64,000 nucleotides of DNA from Catonia carolina (Eukaryota > Arthropoda > Insecta > Hemiptera > Achilidae). The notes beneath the pieces are model-generated. The model had not been told where the DNA came from. It was given only the letters and a program-made list of their open reading frames with translations, and searched no databases. The stretch lies in assembly GCA_035578175.1 (NCBI GenBank), contig JAQMRL010000001.1, forward strand, positions 374,361,220-374,425,219. The letters run 5' to 3'. The position numbers and the translations under genes are program-made. Numbering within the stretch: position 1 is the first letter of the stretch; each line of letters starts with the position of its first letter. This document shows, piece by piece, positions 26,484 through 38,824 of this stretch.

Positions 26484-26608
26484 CTAAATACAAACAAATA
26501 AACCGATACATTATATTTCTGTATTAATATCGAATAATTATTTTAAATAAATTAAGATAAAAGATTATATTTATAAGATATGAGTTTTTTAAAATTTTTT
26601 CAATATTC

Positions 26609-27198
26609 ACCTTTTTCACTGCTTTTCTTTTCTTTAATTTCTTACGAGCACTTTCCCGGTGTCCACCACTTCATCTGGCTCTAGAAATATTGTGAAAAAT
26701 ACAACTTCCTTAGTTAAATTTTGAATTCAGACTGATTAAAAAATAGAAAACTCTACAGCTATTTCTATCTTTGTCATTAATTGGAACTAATATTTATTAT
26801 TTTTTATAATTTATGACAGATTTTAATCATTTGTCATTGTCAAACTGGATTTGTTCATTTAACAAGTTATCATTATTAATGTTTTTAATACACATGTTTT
26901 TTCCAATGTTAATAAATTAATAAATGAACAAATCCAGTTCCATGTTTGACCATGACAATTGGCTAAAATCTATCATAAATTATACACCCATAATAAAATA
27001 TTAGTTCTAATTACTGACACAAATAACAATAGCAGTAGTGTTTTCTGTTTTATAATCAGTCTGAATTTAAACTTTGACAAAGGAAGACGGTTCTGTACAA
27101 TATTTCTAAAAGCTTTATAAAATTACCTGATGAAGTGGTGGACAACACCAAATTGCTTGTAAGAAATTAAAGAAAATAAAAAAACAAAAAAAGGTAAG
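26609..27198. mobile_element. Foldback element (long imperfect inverted repeat)
   Basis: The left arm (about 26609-26880) is mirrored by the right arm (about 26912-27198) through motifs such as TTTCTTTAATTTCTTAC, GTCCACCACTTCATC, AGAAATATTGT, TTCAGACTGATT and AACTGGATTTGTTCATTTA. The loop is roughly 30 bases. As RNA this would make a ~270-bp hairpin. It lies 126 bp upstream, in transcript sense, of the canonical PTB exon acceptor. No transposase inside. Confidence 0.85.
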
Positions 27199-29476
27199 CA
27201 TTTAAAATGTTTTAAAAAGTCATTATATTAATATGGATTCTGCTGCTATGGTGCTAAATAATCACTTAAATAATTATTAGATAAGAACGGATTTAAAGTT
27301 GTTCATGTTTAAATGACATTAGTTCAGATTATACAAGTCATAAAATTCAAATCTGAACTTAAAATACTGCAAGCATTAAAATTAAACTACTACATTGAAA
27401 AAAGTACTGAAATAAAAATTGCAAAATTAAACAGGCATTAATTTTTAATTTAAAATTAGTAATGTTATAATATTTTACAACAAAATATAGATACACTCGC
27501 AGTGACTGTGTAATATAATAGAAAACAAATATCACTTATAATAGTTTTTCAAATAAATTAAAGAACAAAACTGTTAAAGCAACTTGGATAATAATTAGAA
27601 CTCTTTAAGTTTTTTATAACGACAATAAAAATTAAATTATGAAAATTTCTCATATTATACTGTGACAATATCTAAGTGGAAAGTGTTGTTCCAGAATTCT
27701 CTAGCAGGACTGAAGTTTTAGAAGTGTTAATATAAATAATAACAGTTAATAAATTGGGCTATTTCCAAGAAATGGTTAGAAATATAGTGTATAAATGGTT
27801 AGTATAGGCCTATTGTTGTGGTGGTTACAGTGTGTGGAACTGAAGCTCACCCCACGGCAGCCGTCATCATACTAGACTCTCTGAAAACGTCGACTCCATA
27901 TAATACGAACGCCTAAGCATTTACTCAAACATATCACTTTAAACTAATACATTTATTTGTTTCATTTACTGTTATACCTACTGTGAGGTTTTTTTGTTAC
28001 AATAAATCAATTAATACGTGTTGTCAATTACAAATAAATAAAATTAAATATTTATATAAAGTAGCCCTACTGTTTAAATTTGATTTAGGTCTATATTAAC
28101 TAAAAATAAATCTTGCAAATTGATCAGGTCGGTGCTCTAATTACGAAATACCGAACTTGCGACTGTAGGATATAAGGTATTGGCTTCATAAATTTAAATT
28201 GTATTTTAATATTGTTGTTTAATTAACTTGTATGTAATGTTTCAGGATTTTGGTTTCAGGGATATTAAATAATAACAAGACTAATTGTTGAATATAACAA
28301 ATGTATTTTAATTGTTAAAATTATTATAAATATATCTTATAAAAAGATTGAAATTGTAACTATGCAATATTGGACTTTACACGTGCCGGGATATGGTTTG
28401 TTAAAGCAGATAGTTGTTTTAACAAATCTAAAATAGATGAGTTCATGAAATTGGTTATGACATACTGCGGTTATTTTGTTATGCCTTGTTGGAGTGCCGT
28501 GTGCAAAAACCTAAATTTGCTTTGAGAAGCCTCTTGTGGCCGGGTCTCTTCCTGAGAGATAGCCTGTTATGGTGGTCTTGAAGATGACCCATTTTATGAT
28601 AGTAGGAAGAAGAAAACATAAAAGAGCTGTTCTGTTCTAACTTGGGGCAGTGTCTATCTGCCCCGATTAGCAGTGTCGATCTGTGTGCCTCTACAGGATG
28701 TTTTCTCTATGGACTCAAGGCAGCTAAAACCAGCGATGGGTTTTCAAAGGTCACAATACATAATATTAGGTATGTGCTATATTTATTTGTGTAAAGTGCA
28801 AAATTGATCGAATTATTGTAAAGCCATTTGTATTGGAATTAAATTAATACTTTATTCATTACATATTAGTATACGCTTTTGGGAATCACAGTTGTTTTAT
28901 TTAACACGACCTTATTTACCAAATTGGCATAGCAAGGCTCACCACTCAGCCAGCCACTACACGACTAACATTTTTATTTTCTAACATTTCGTTTGAAAAA
29001 GTGAATTAAAAAAAGGACCACACAATTGACACTTAATACTTGTACCTAAGTACCAGTAGTACAGTAACACAAAACACACGAAAACATTCACATTTAGAAA
29101 CACAACTACGAAAAAGCGAGAGAAAGGAATTATAGGCCTACGATATTGACACTACAACTGATGTTTAAGTACAATTAAATATTACTCACAGTTATAAAAT
29201 CAGTTAATATAAATGTTCTAATGTTGTTATCAATTCTTGTTTCATTTATATTTCTATGTGTGGTGTATGATATAATCAGTTTACAATTTACTCAAATGCG
29301 AACAGCGTGCGTTGACAGTTTTTAAAAGAACAGTGAAGTGGGACTCATGTTTTCGGGAATGCATGAGTTCTTCATCTTCCGCCCAGTACGGCATACACAA
29401 GGTCGTGCGCCAAGCTAGAGTTCCACACACTACCTGAGAAGGGTCGATATATCTATAAGACAATAATTTGCTCTTT
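27199..29476. other. Intron sequence, partly less AT-rich, unassigned
   Basis: Patches near 27830-27910, 28440-28760 and 29290-29450 are richer in GC than their surroundings but show no conserved peptide or convincing exon. They could hold old repeats, or 5' exons of a short isoform starting at the PTB exon. Confidence 0.35.
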
Positions 29477-29978
29477 TGTAACGATGTTCTATTACCTATT
29501 GTTCAGAGAAATCCAGAACCCAACAGAAAGACTTAGTATTTTTATTGTTATATAGAAAATCTTTGTTAATCCAGTAGTTTCGATAAGTTAGGTATATAAG
29601 GGCAAGGTCGGCTCTGTCAGTCAGTCGGTCTTGAGGTGTCATCATGAGTGAAATGTGCCAATTGGATACCGTGTAACAGTTTACGTTTTGTGAGAAAGTC
29701 TGAAGTGTTTACTATAGACAATCATATAATTGGTTTTAAGGAGGATTTAGTTTAATTAAAAGCAAAATAATCTAGTAACTAGTTAGTTCATTTGATGTCT
29801 TTAATCTATTATTTGTTATAAGTATTTTAATTGTAATAATTATAATTTAGCAAATTTAAGTAAGATTATTATTTGTCATTTATAGTTTGTAATAAATACT
29901 TGTTAGTAATTCTAAACGATAGTTTGTTATATTTATTTTAACCAGATCCTGGAAAGGACCTTAGCAATAAGTGTTACA
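29477..29978 (+). mobile_element. Candidate solo LTR
   Basis: This 502-bp segment starts TGTAACG and ends GTGTTACA (TG...CA with six-base inverted termini). A TATATAAG box at about 29592 lies ~25 bases before TCAGTCAGTC (initiator-like), and AATAAA follows downstream at about 29890, the order expected of an LTR. Flanking bases (TCTTT / ATATA) are not a target duplication and no second copy is in the window, so the call stays tentative. Confidence 0.5.
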
Positions 29979-30366
29979 ATATATCTGTTAATCTGTTAAC
30001 GACAACATAACTTCTGTCATGTAGACACTTTCGATACGGCAAAAAAGATTGTAAGATAACAGATCTAACATTGAACACAATACAAAGAGATATGCTAAAA
30101 TAATAAAACGAAGAAAAAACTACCAGGAATGAAAACACAGTATTCAGAGTGAATCGTTATGATTTGCTTATACAATATATTATAACTAATCACCAAATCA
30201 TAATTTACTCTCCTATAATATTTTTTTTAAAAATTGATAGGCCTATTATAAAACAAATTTACAAAAGTGACCTTTAAATACATGGGGATTGTTGCGTCAG
30301 TCAGAGAATATACCTATCCTATTCATTTTTCTCAAATTCAACTGGCTTGTAGACCAAAGGTCTTAA

Positions 30367-30623
30367 GGCCTATTTCCATGATGCTAGTACTAGCTAGTGA
30401 CTTTAAATATGTTTGATTTTACTAGTGCTAGTACGGAAAAAAGGTCATGTGATTGATTAGTGCTAGTAAACTAGCTCAGTGTGAACGTTTGAAAATGTTG
30501 CTAGTTGCTAGTAAGCTATACTTTGTACAGCAACATACAGCACCTACTAGGGAACTGTCACCTATACACAAGTAAATCCTGCTATTAGTAGTAGCTAGTA
30601 AACTAGCATCCCAGGAACAGGCC
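30367..30623. mobile_element. Short foldback/MITE rich in CTAG
   Basis: This 257-bp element begins ggcctatttccatgatgcta and ends with the complement of GGCCTGTTCCTGGGATGCTA. The interior has many GCTAGT/ACTAGC words. A SINE family 1 fragment abuts its right end, so it may have inserted into or beside that SINE. Confidence 0.65.
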
Positions 30624-30735
30624 ATTATGTTCGACTCCCAGTCAGATCTGGTATTATTTATCACTAACTTTTAACTTTCACCGTCTGTATTAACCTTAAA
30701 TATGCATAAGTCAGATATAAAACAAAAGAAAGAAG
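30622..30735 (+). repeat. SINE family 1, 5'-truncated copy
   Basis: Contains box B-like gttcgactcccagtcag, then TTTCACCGTCTGTATTA and GTCAGATATAAAACAAAAG. It matches the family from box B onwards; the box A region is missing, replaced by the neighbouring MITE. Confidence 0.75.
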
Positions 30736-31026
30736 AAATCCAATCAAAAGTTGAACATGTTTAATATTGCTGGACAATACTATCTACATTCCTGATGAAA
30801 GGAAAGTTCATGAGCACATAGAGAAAGTAGATGGAAAATCCATAAGTGACAACTATTGATTAGTATTATTCCTGGCTAAAAGGGTTAAGTCAAGCAGATG
30901 AAATAAAATTGCTTAAATTCATATTAGTGGTAACATTAAGATAAAAGGAGTAAGACCAGAGTAAATTGTAAAAACCATTAGGAACTAAATCACAAATCTT
31001 ACAGCAAGAAGCATAATTTCATCATT

Positions 31027-31168
31027 ATTGTAGCAATTCATTAATTCTTTTAATAAAATTTAAAGGAATTCACATTATGTCGTCGCTAATGACCGTTATT
31101 GTAGCAATTCATTAATTCTTTTAATAAAATTTAAAGGAATTCACATTATGTCGTCGCTACTGACCGTT
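31027..31168 (+). repeat. Tandem duplication, 2 x 71 bp
   Basis: Two head-to-tail copies (31027-31097 and 31098-31168) differ at one position (GCTAATGACC versus GCTACTGACC). The near identity implies a recent duplication. No coding sense was found. Confidence 0.95.
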
Positions 31169-33000
31169 GTAGTTGATGCGATGTTAAATAAATTTTAAAA
31201 AAAATTTGCATTATTAAAACTTATACTAACATTACCTGTAAACATAAATAAATACATTCTCAAGTTTAAAACTTGAATATTGAAGTACACAATAAAAAAT
31301 CATATAGAATACAAATATTACATCATGCCACATTAATTATGTTGTAAATATAATCATTAATACATGTGTATTTGTTATGTATCAAAAATAAATGTCAGAA
31401 ATGTAAGTGTATAAACTGAGAAAGCACCCAGAAATGTTGCACATACCTTCATGCACACAAAATTCATTCCAAAAATTATACAACATATAATACATAAAAA
31501 ATAAATGATAAAAAAGTAATAAACCAAAATATGTAACAAAAATTATGAAAAAAACAGGTCTAATAATAGCATATTTATTTACAATTTAAAAGAATTATTG
31601 TATTTATGTAAGAACTCAAAAAGTTTTACTTGTTAAAAGTTTACAAAGAGAAGTAATTAATACTTATGGATACATGTTGTACATAAATCCTGTCTTACCA
31701 ATATTTTATATTTTGATCAACACTCAAAATTTTTATTTATCTGCAAAGGTTTAATTACTTAAAATACAGCAAAAAATAAACTAACTTCAATCACTTGGAT
31801 TACGTGTGTTGATTTGTAAGAACTTTAAAATACAAATTCATTTATCACCACTCAATAACATTCTGTTTATTCAAAAATTGATTTTCTCCAAGCTAATATA
31901 AACTAAATATTCAAATACTTTTTCATTATCGTTTCATAAAGAAATTTTTGGCAAAGAATGCAATACATTAAATTATACCATGTTTAGGTTCATACTTGGT
32001 GAATCAATTAGATTTTTCAAGAACCTATAACTTTTTAATTCTTACAAATATTTTCAATAAAAATAACGCAGTTGTATCAAATGATTCATTGAAAAAATAA
32101 AAGCAATTCTGATCAGTTCTGCTACTATAGTCTTTTACACAGTTAATTGAAATTGTTGTATTTTAAATAAAAAGTAGATTTACCAATCAATTTAAGCTAG
32201 TCAGCCTTAAAAATTCAGCAAGTTAAGGAAATATCGCAGATTATCAATCAGTAAAAACTCTTGCACCGGTAACAATCTCATCAAATTAATGATTGGTCTG
32301 AGTAATTTGAGTAAAAACAAGTAGTACAAGAGCACACTCATTTGTGATGAATGCTCTCTCAAAAAACCTTAATGTATTAAACTATCATTTAGACTTCAGT
32401 ATTTAAGAATTTTGAGATAAAATTTCAAAAAGTTGTAATACTCATTAAATTTCTTCAAGTTAATGTTTGCCTTGATTCTTAAGAGAAATAGTAACTAGTT
32501 AGTGTTTTACACAAATTAAATGATGTAACAAATTCATTCAGACCATAGTCAGAAGTTCTGTCTGGGACATTCAATTTTACAATCTACCACTACATTAGAA
32601 AGGTAGTAAATAATAATTAATATAATTAATGAAGGAGAAACAATCAAAGAAATTGTTAAAAATATGTCAGTGTTTATAATATCTAACCAAAACTGATAAA
32701 GTAATTCACATACTAATTGAATCTGTTAACCCTTTTAATACCAGAAATATTTTAATAAGTGTATTGCCAAAACTCTGCCTCTTTGCCACGAGGTGTATGG
32801 GTATGTAAGAGGTATAAGTATATGTAACCTGTTTTTTCAAAACACAATACATTTTTAGCTATTAATAATTTGTTGCTATATTTTTAATTTTTAGGAATTA
32901 TCAGTATAATTTTATGTTGTACATACTTTGTTTGATAACAGTGAATGAATAATAATTACCTGATTGATTTACATCAAAATAAAAATCACCAAAATTTGAA
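31169..33000. other. AT-rich intron sequence, no recognised feature
   Basis: No conserved frames, no splice-bounded exon and no repeat termini seen. Confidence 0.45.
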
Positions 33001-33405
33001 ATAACTAATTGTAGGATGCTCAATAAAACGAATATCAAGAGAACAGATGCGTTTGGGCTTTGGCTGTACTTGCACATGCTAAAAATACTCTGGACGGCTT
33101 AAGTTACCAATGAGACAGTCGTGCGGAGAATGAGAACAGAAAAGGAACTTGTTTACAACACCCAAAAAAGGAACATGGAGTATCTGGATCACATTATACG
33201 TGGAGCAAGATATGAAATACTTCGCTTAATAATACAAGGCACGATTCAGGGGAAGGGAAAAGATTTTCTTGGTTGAAGAATCTTCACGAGTGGTTTCATT
33301 GTATCTAAGAAGAGCTGTGGTGTCTAAGGTCCAAATAGCCGTTATAATTGTCAGCGTATGATCAGACGGCAGGATAAGAAGAATCGCAGGACATTTATTT
33401 CACGA
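33001..33405 (+). pseudogene. LINE C-terminal relic
   Basis: Plus-strand pieces: VTNETVVRRMRTEKELVYN, then KRNMEYLDHIIRGARYEIL and RLIIQGTIQGKGK. VTNxxVLRRMxxEKELxxxxKxRxxxYLGHIxRGxRYxxLxLIxxGxIxGK is the hallmark C-terminal region of a common insect LINE family. Frames are broken. Confidence 0.75.
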
Positions 33406-34488
33406 AAACCATCTACTTGATACAAAATGCAGTTCTACTTTTAAAAAAGACTATCAATTTAGTATTTTCAGAAAACAATTTTGGTATACAATTATCAATG
33501 CAGATTGCAGGCTAATCATCATTGCAACATGATAACATTTGATTTTGTCTTCATTAACAAAAAAGTAAATTTTAACAATGCTATCTATGAATGTTTTTTG
33601 AAAGTTCGTAGTTTTTCAAGTGAACTGATAAAATAAGAGTAAATATAATGCATAATAACATATTAAATTTGTATTTCATTCAATGTTTGACGAATCAGAC
33701 ACCAGGCACAAACTACTGACATCCAATTTATCGGACACTGGGATTAAAAGGATTAATGGCCACTATACAAAAATAATGACTTTTATAAAATTCATAGTAA
33801 ATTTTTAATAGTAGATAAAATAGCAGAACTGGCAGTATAGGTAAGAAAAAGCACATTCAGTAACAGCTAATATGGGAAGCCGTAGATAATTAAATAAAAA
33901 TTTATAAGTATATCAATAAAAATAATGAATAATAACAATCATTAAAAGTTATCATATCAACAGCACCATTTGGTAACACGATGAAAATGTGGAAATCTTC
34001 AAAATTATATTTCTGCATGCCACTACAGTTCAAAGAAAATAGTACACAAGAAAATATAATTATATTACAAAGTGAATTATAAGAAAATACAATCATTTTA
34101 AAATATATTACATTAAATTAAGATTTTACTTAAAAAAAATACAAACATACTCAAAAAATTTCATGAACAAAAAACAACTATACCGCAATTAACTTACCGT
34201 AATATTCGATTGAATTCCATTATTAATCGAAAGTAAAAAAGGAAAGAAAAATTTAGTTATAATATTAATTGAAACACAAAACAAATAAAAAATAAAAAAC
34301 TAAATCAAACAAAAGTATAATGTGACAAACACCACATAATAATCATCCCACGAAATCTTAAAAAATCAACTTCATGTAAAATTAATTAGTGTACAAAATA
34401 TCAATTTATATTCTATTTAATTAATTATACTGTTTAGTGTAAAATGAAAGGAAAATAAACTAGATTATATTTACTGTGTTGCCAGCCT

Positions 34489-35073
34489 TCAATACTTCTC
34501 CCGATCATTGTCGGCACGATAGACCCTTTGGTGGCATACTGACAAGACCCTTTGCTGGGATACCGACAGAGGACTTTGTCGCCAATGCCAAGGCCAATAA
34601 CCACCCCGTACCACAGAACTCTGGCGCACTACACTGAGTTGATCATCATTGCGCTCAACAATTCTGACCAAGATCGACCGACTGGATCCAGATCAGAAAA
34701 AAAATGTTTTTAGACTTGACGCAGCAGCAAGCAACCAAGCAGCCATCGCCGCAGCTCTTACTGCCTTGATCAGTACTTCTCAGGACTAATTCATAAAGGT
34801 TTCAGCCAGCCCATTTCAGGGCCACCTACCTGAGCCATGGCTCTCGCTGTAGCCATGCACTGGCTAAACCAGTCTCCTTCAAGACCAACACAGCAATTCT
34901 TCTCACGACCTACTCCTAAGGGTTTTCACCAGCTGTTTTCAGGGCCATCAAACAACTCTGTCCACCCTGGGAGAAACACACCTAAACTAATTCATAAAGG
35001 TTTCAACCAGCCCTTCTCAAGACCACCAACAATTAAAGGTTTTATCTCGCCACTTAACGTTGCCGTCCGGTGA
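34489..35073 (+). other. GC-richer island with degenerate KGFxQxFSxP peptide repeats
   Basis: The plus-strand frame 34837-35073 and the sequence just before it encode a repeated motif: HKGFSQPISGPP, PKGFHQLFSGPS, HKGFNQPFSRPP, IKGF. At DNA level CTAATTCATAAAGGTTTCA occurs twice, about 200 bp apart. Upstream an Ala-rich frame (LDAAASNQAAIAAALTAL) ends at a stop. Composition is unlike the surrounding intron. It may be a gag-like piece of a retroelement or a repeat-rich small gene; I do not recognise it. Confidence 0.45.
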
Positions 35074-35710
35074 CAACTCATTGAATATTACAGAACTTTT
35101 ATACAATATGTGATTAATATTCATCAAATTATCATTGTATAATAAACAACAGTGCTTCTCATTTTATAACGCAAGTATGAGGGGACAAACATTATATGAA
35201 ATATCACATTTAAGAGCAGTACTACACATAACTATTATTTAAGGGCAGTATTACACTGTTAGCTAGTAGCGTTGTTACAAACAGTTTGTAATCTTTGATT
35301 GTACAATACATAATATATATTTTGTAAATAAATTACATTTTTTTAATCTCATGTGTGTATACGTTGCAATCTGTTCAGTTTAAGAACAATAAGCAATCCC
35401 ACGATCCAATGAGATGAGGATGATTTGCAAATGAGGTGTAGTATTGTACAGACTTAAATTGTCCATTCCTGTGAGAGTATGGTTAATTGAATCCCAACTA
35501 TCAAAGTACACAGGTAACCACTGTCTAGTATTCAAATCTGTATGAAATAACTACTTTTATTTAGGATTTAAACTAGGAACCTTCGTCTCCGAAAATCAGC
35601 TGTTAAACAACTGACTTGGGGTTAGGACTTTGCCACTAGACCAACTTGGTGAGTTTAAATGACATTAGAACAAAATTGGATAACCGATCATTGGATAACT
35701 ATATACTGTA

Positions 35711-36677
35711 CAGTAGTCTCTTTTTATAATGATTCTCCCTATAACGATGAAATAAACGATTGTTTGGTTTGCCGTAACATTAATGTATTTATTGTTTCTC
35801 TGTACCAACATTGCTCACTCTTTGTAACGATGGTATATCAGTAGTTCAACGCGTTTCTGTTCAATTTGTATTGTTTCTAAAGCATTGTTTCACTCGCTGC
35901 CTGAGTAGCATTGTCGTCGTCCAAAATATTTTGTTTCCCGCTTGAGGAATGTGTTGGTACTGTACAGTCTCATTTGTTTTTCGGTGTGTAAACGGTCAAC
36001 ATCTTTTCTATACAACGGAAAGTGCTCACCGTTGAAGAAAAGTTATTGTTGATTCAGGCAATAAGGAAAGGCGAGAAACAAACAGATATTGTTCGGGCAA
36101 ACGGGGCTCTCCCAGTCAACTGTGGCTACCAAAATTGAAGGATAGAAAGAAGTGGATTGATACAGAAATAAAGGGAGGCACCAGGAAGAAAATGCGGAAG
36201 CCTCAGCATGAAGATTTGGATTGGGATATGCTACACTAGTTTCAACTACAACATATAAACCAAATCCCACTTTCTGGTCCTCTGTGCAAAACAAAAGCAG
36301 AATTATTTGCATCAGAGCATGGGATTGTGAACTTTAAAGAATCTGAGGGTTCTGATGCTGGGTATTTGTGTGTGAATTTAGGGTATTATTTCATTTTGAA
36401 ACCTATTTCTTCAAATTTGGGTTCCTCTCTATATAATGACTGAAATGCCTTTTTTTGTTTTATGTCCGATTGTTCTGAAATTTCTGCAACTGCAGATGAT
36501 AGATAATGATGATAATGAAAATGAAAGATGAAAATATGCCAGACCTGACCGGGAATCAAACCCGGGCACTCGGAGTAGAAGCTAGTTGCGCTAACCACTA
36601 CGCTAATGGGCTGGCCTGAAAGGCCTATTCTCTTGGATAGCGTTATAGAGAGTATAAGGGAGATGATGGTATTTTTA
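35711..36677 (+). mobile_element. pogo/Tigger-type DNA transposon relic
   Basis: The left end CAGTAGTCTCTTTTTATAAT follows a TA; a decayed complement lies near 36640-36677. Inside, at 36015-36360, the plus strand encodes KVLTVEEKLLLIQAIRKGEK (psq/CENP-B-type HTH) and, after frameshifts, RKPQHEDLDWDML, IPLSGPLCKTKAELFASEHG and NFKESEG, the Tigger second DNA-binding domain. The DDE catalytic domain is missing. A SINE is inserted at 36450-36616. Confidence 0.7.
36450..36616 (-). repeat. tRNA-headed SINE, family 1, with target duplication
   Basis: The minus-strand head reads GGCCAGCCCATTAGCGTAGT with box B GGTTTGATTCCCGGTC and tail CATCTGCAGTTGCAGAAATT. It is flanked by tgaaatgcc (36441-36449) and tgaaaggcc (36617-36625), a 9-bp target duplication with one difference. 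It lies inside the Tigger relic. Confidence 0.9.
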
Positions 36678-38318
36678 ATTAGATATAATGCTGAGGCACC
36701 AGGGGTTCAATAACTTGTACGACTCATTGCAACTGTACTAGTAGTGTCACTATGTCGCAGGATGATGTTATGACAAATAATACACCAAAATAAATGATTA
36801 CAGTAAGCAATAAGGAACCTTTTTTTACTAAATTATCATTTTTTGTGGGAACTATATGTTAAGATTACTATATTAGAAATAGCACACAACGAATATGTTG
36901 CATTTAAATTTTATGTAGCTTGATTTTGATAGCATTAATCAAAACTTACTGCCCTCTCTAACAATTAAAAAAATTAACCCTAACATGTCTTGGCATCAAC
37001 AAGGCCATCTTCAGAAGGAAAAGAGAAAATCTAAAACTGATGACAATCTCACAGTTTATACATTTTCTTTTAGTTTTTTATTTTTAATTTTAAAATTATG
37101 CTTAATACACACACTCATAATAGTTTGTTTAAATCCAAAATAAGACTGTTGTTAAATATCTGTAGTATTATTAATCTACGATAAGACATCTGCGAAACAA
37201 AGAAAACATTCAAACCACCAAAAACCGTTACAACTTCAACAGTGAAGTACCGGAATCTTGAATCATCAGAAAATCTTCTGTCCAGAAAAATTGTACTCAG
37301 TAGCACATACTCAGTTCAACTGACCACTAATAGAAGTTTCACACTATTTAAATGGTTCAAAAGTCAAATCACGATATATAAACGATAAGTTTAGATTAAT
37401 AATATAATAAGAACTAAGAACTGTTAAGAATTGATAATAATTAACTTATCGAGGCTGAAATGCATCAGGGTTAATTTTTATAAATTGTTGGTGAAAGGGC
37501 AAATTAGTTTTGTTCTTTTTGAGTATTTTACATGTTGTTTAAATGGATTTAAAAAAAGATTTTATAATTAACATTATAAAATTATATTATTTCTGGTCCA
37601 CACTCAAAGACCACATTTTTATAAAACATAATACTCCATCCGAAAATCTGAAAAAATTTAGGAAATTATGCCAGTAGCAGCAGTAAACTCAAATAGCCGA
37701 TATAAAAGGGAAGCACTGTATGCATTCTATTTTTAAATCCATTACTTTGTAAATTATTGAACTGTAACCAATATTTATACAAAATATATTGAGATTAAAG
37801 CTAGATTAATTATGTAGGCACAAACTTTAAATAACAAGAAATTTTATCAACAAAGCACAGGTTAAAATAATATTTTAAAATTACCAATCAAATTTTGAAT
37901 GTGTCTTTTACAGGAAAACCCTACTAGTAGCAATTCATGTGCCCTTGTGGGCACAAATGTATACTACAAAAGAAAACAACATGTAAATTACCACAAAAAA
38001 AACTTCAAGATTATTAAGACTGGTAAAGTTACCGGTCACAACAACCTTTATTTAGTGTAATAAAAATTAGTAATTTAAAGTATTTATTATTTTAAAATTT
38101 TAATTAAAAACACATTCACTGATTCATAGCATAATGTTACATTTATTTTTTTCTTATTTAAGGTAATTTTTTTCAACTCTTATAACAGACATATAAAAAC
38201 TTGAGAATAAATAATAGTCAATGCGTAAACTAAAATACAAAATAAATCTGTAGTAATATTATTGGTTAATCAATTAAATGATAATTGTACATAATTAAAT
38301 ATTAAATATATATGTTAC
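36678..38318. other. AT-rich intron sequence, no recognised feature
   Basis: Between the Tigger relic and the microexon. No supported gene or repeat. Confidence 0.4.
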
Positions 38319-38358
38319 CTTCTTTGTTCCTGCCTTTTTTCTTCCCACTTTCTTTATC
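38319..38358 (-). CDS. X11L: X11L 40-bp microexon, basic
   Basis: The exon was found by searching for a short exon that enters in phase 0 and leaves in phase 1, which the neighbouring exons require. The acceptor has a good polypyrimidine tract (tttttttcttttag before GATAAA) and the donor is GAAG|GTAACA. It encodes DKESGKKKGRNKE plus one G that completes a valine with TT of the PTB exon, giving NKE-VMIHEP. That joint reads as a natural X11L sequence immediately before the PTB. Its size (13 codons plus one base) suggests it could be skipped in some transcripts; skipping would break the frame into the canonical PTB exon but not into the phase-0 acceptor of the exon near 16.4 kb. Confidence 0.85.
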
Positions 38359-38824
38359 CTAAAAGAAAAAAAACAATTATTTTATTACAAATTAATGAGT
38401 CTTATACGATATTGTCAATTTTAAAATATTTTGTTTTCATTTAGTTTTTTATGGTGATAAAACATTTTTAATTTAAATTCCCATTATATCTAAAGTAACT
38501 AAAGAGAACAGACATATCTACTACTTATATAACCTAGCACAAAATAGACTTCATCATTTTGAAGACAGTCTTTCAACATCAATACGTGAAAACTACAAGA
38601 ATCATTATGGTGTACAGATTGTTTTTAATAATAATAAAAAAAAAAACAACTAATTACCAAGTGATCTGTTCAGTATTACCAAAGATTACATTATCAAGTT
38701 AATAGCTAATAATTATGCAAAAACTGCGACATTAACATGTCCAGAAATCCAGCGGGAACAGTATACAGTTTTATACTGATGATACTTAACAAAAACTCCT
38801 GACCAACATTATTACCTAATTTTT

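Noticed and set aside
29281..29463. Minus-strand 60-codon frame as a 5' exon of a short X11L form
   Set aside because: No acceptor/donor pair in a matching phase and no similarity; kept only as an unassigned GC-richer patch.
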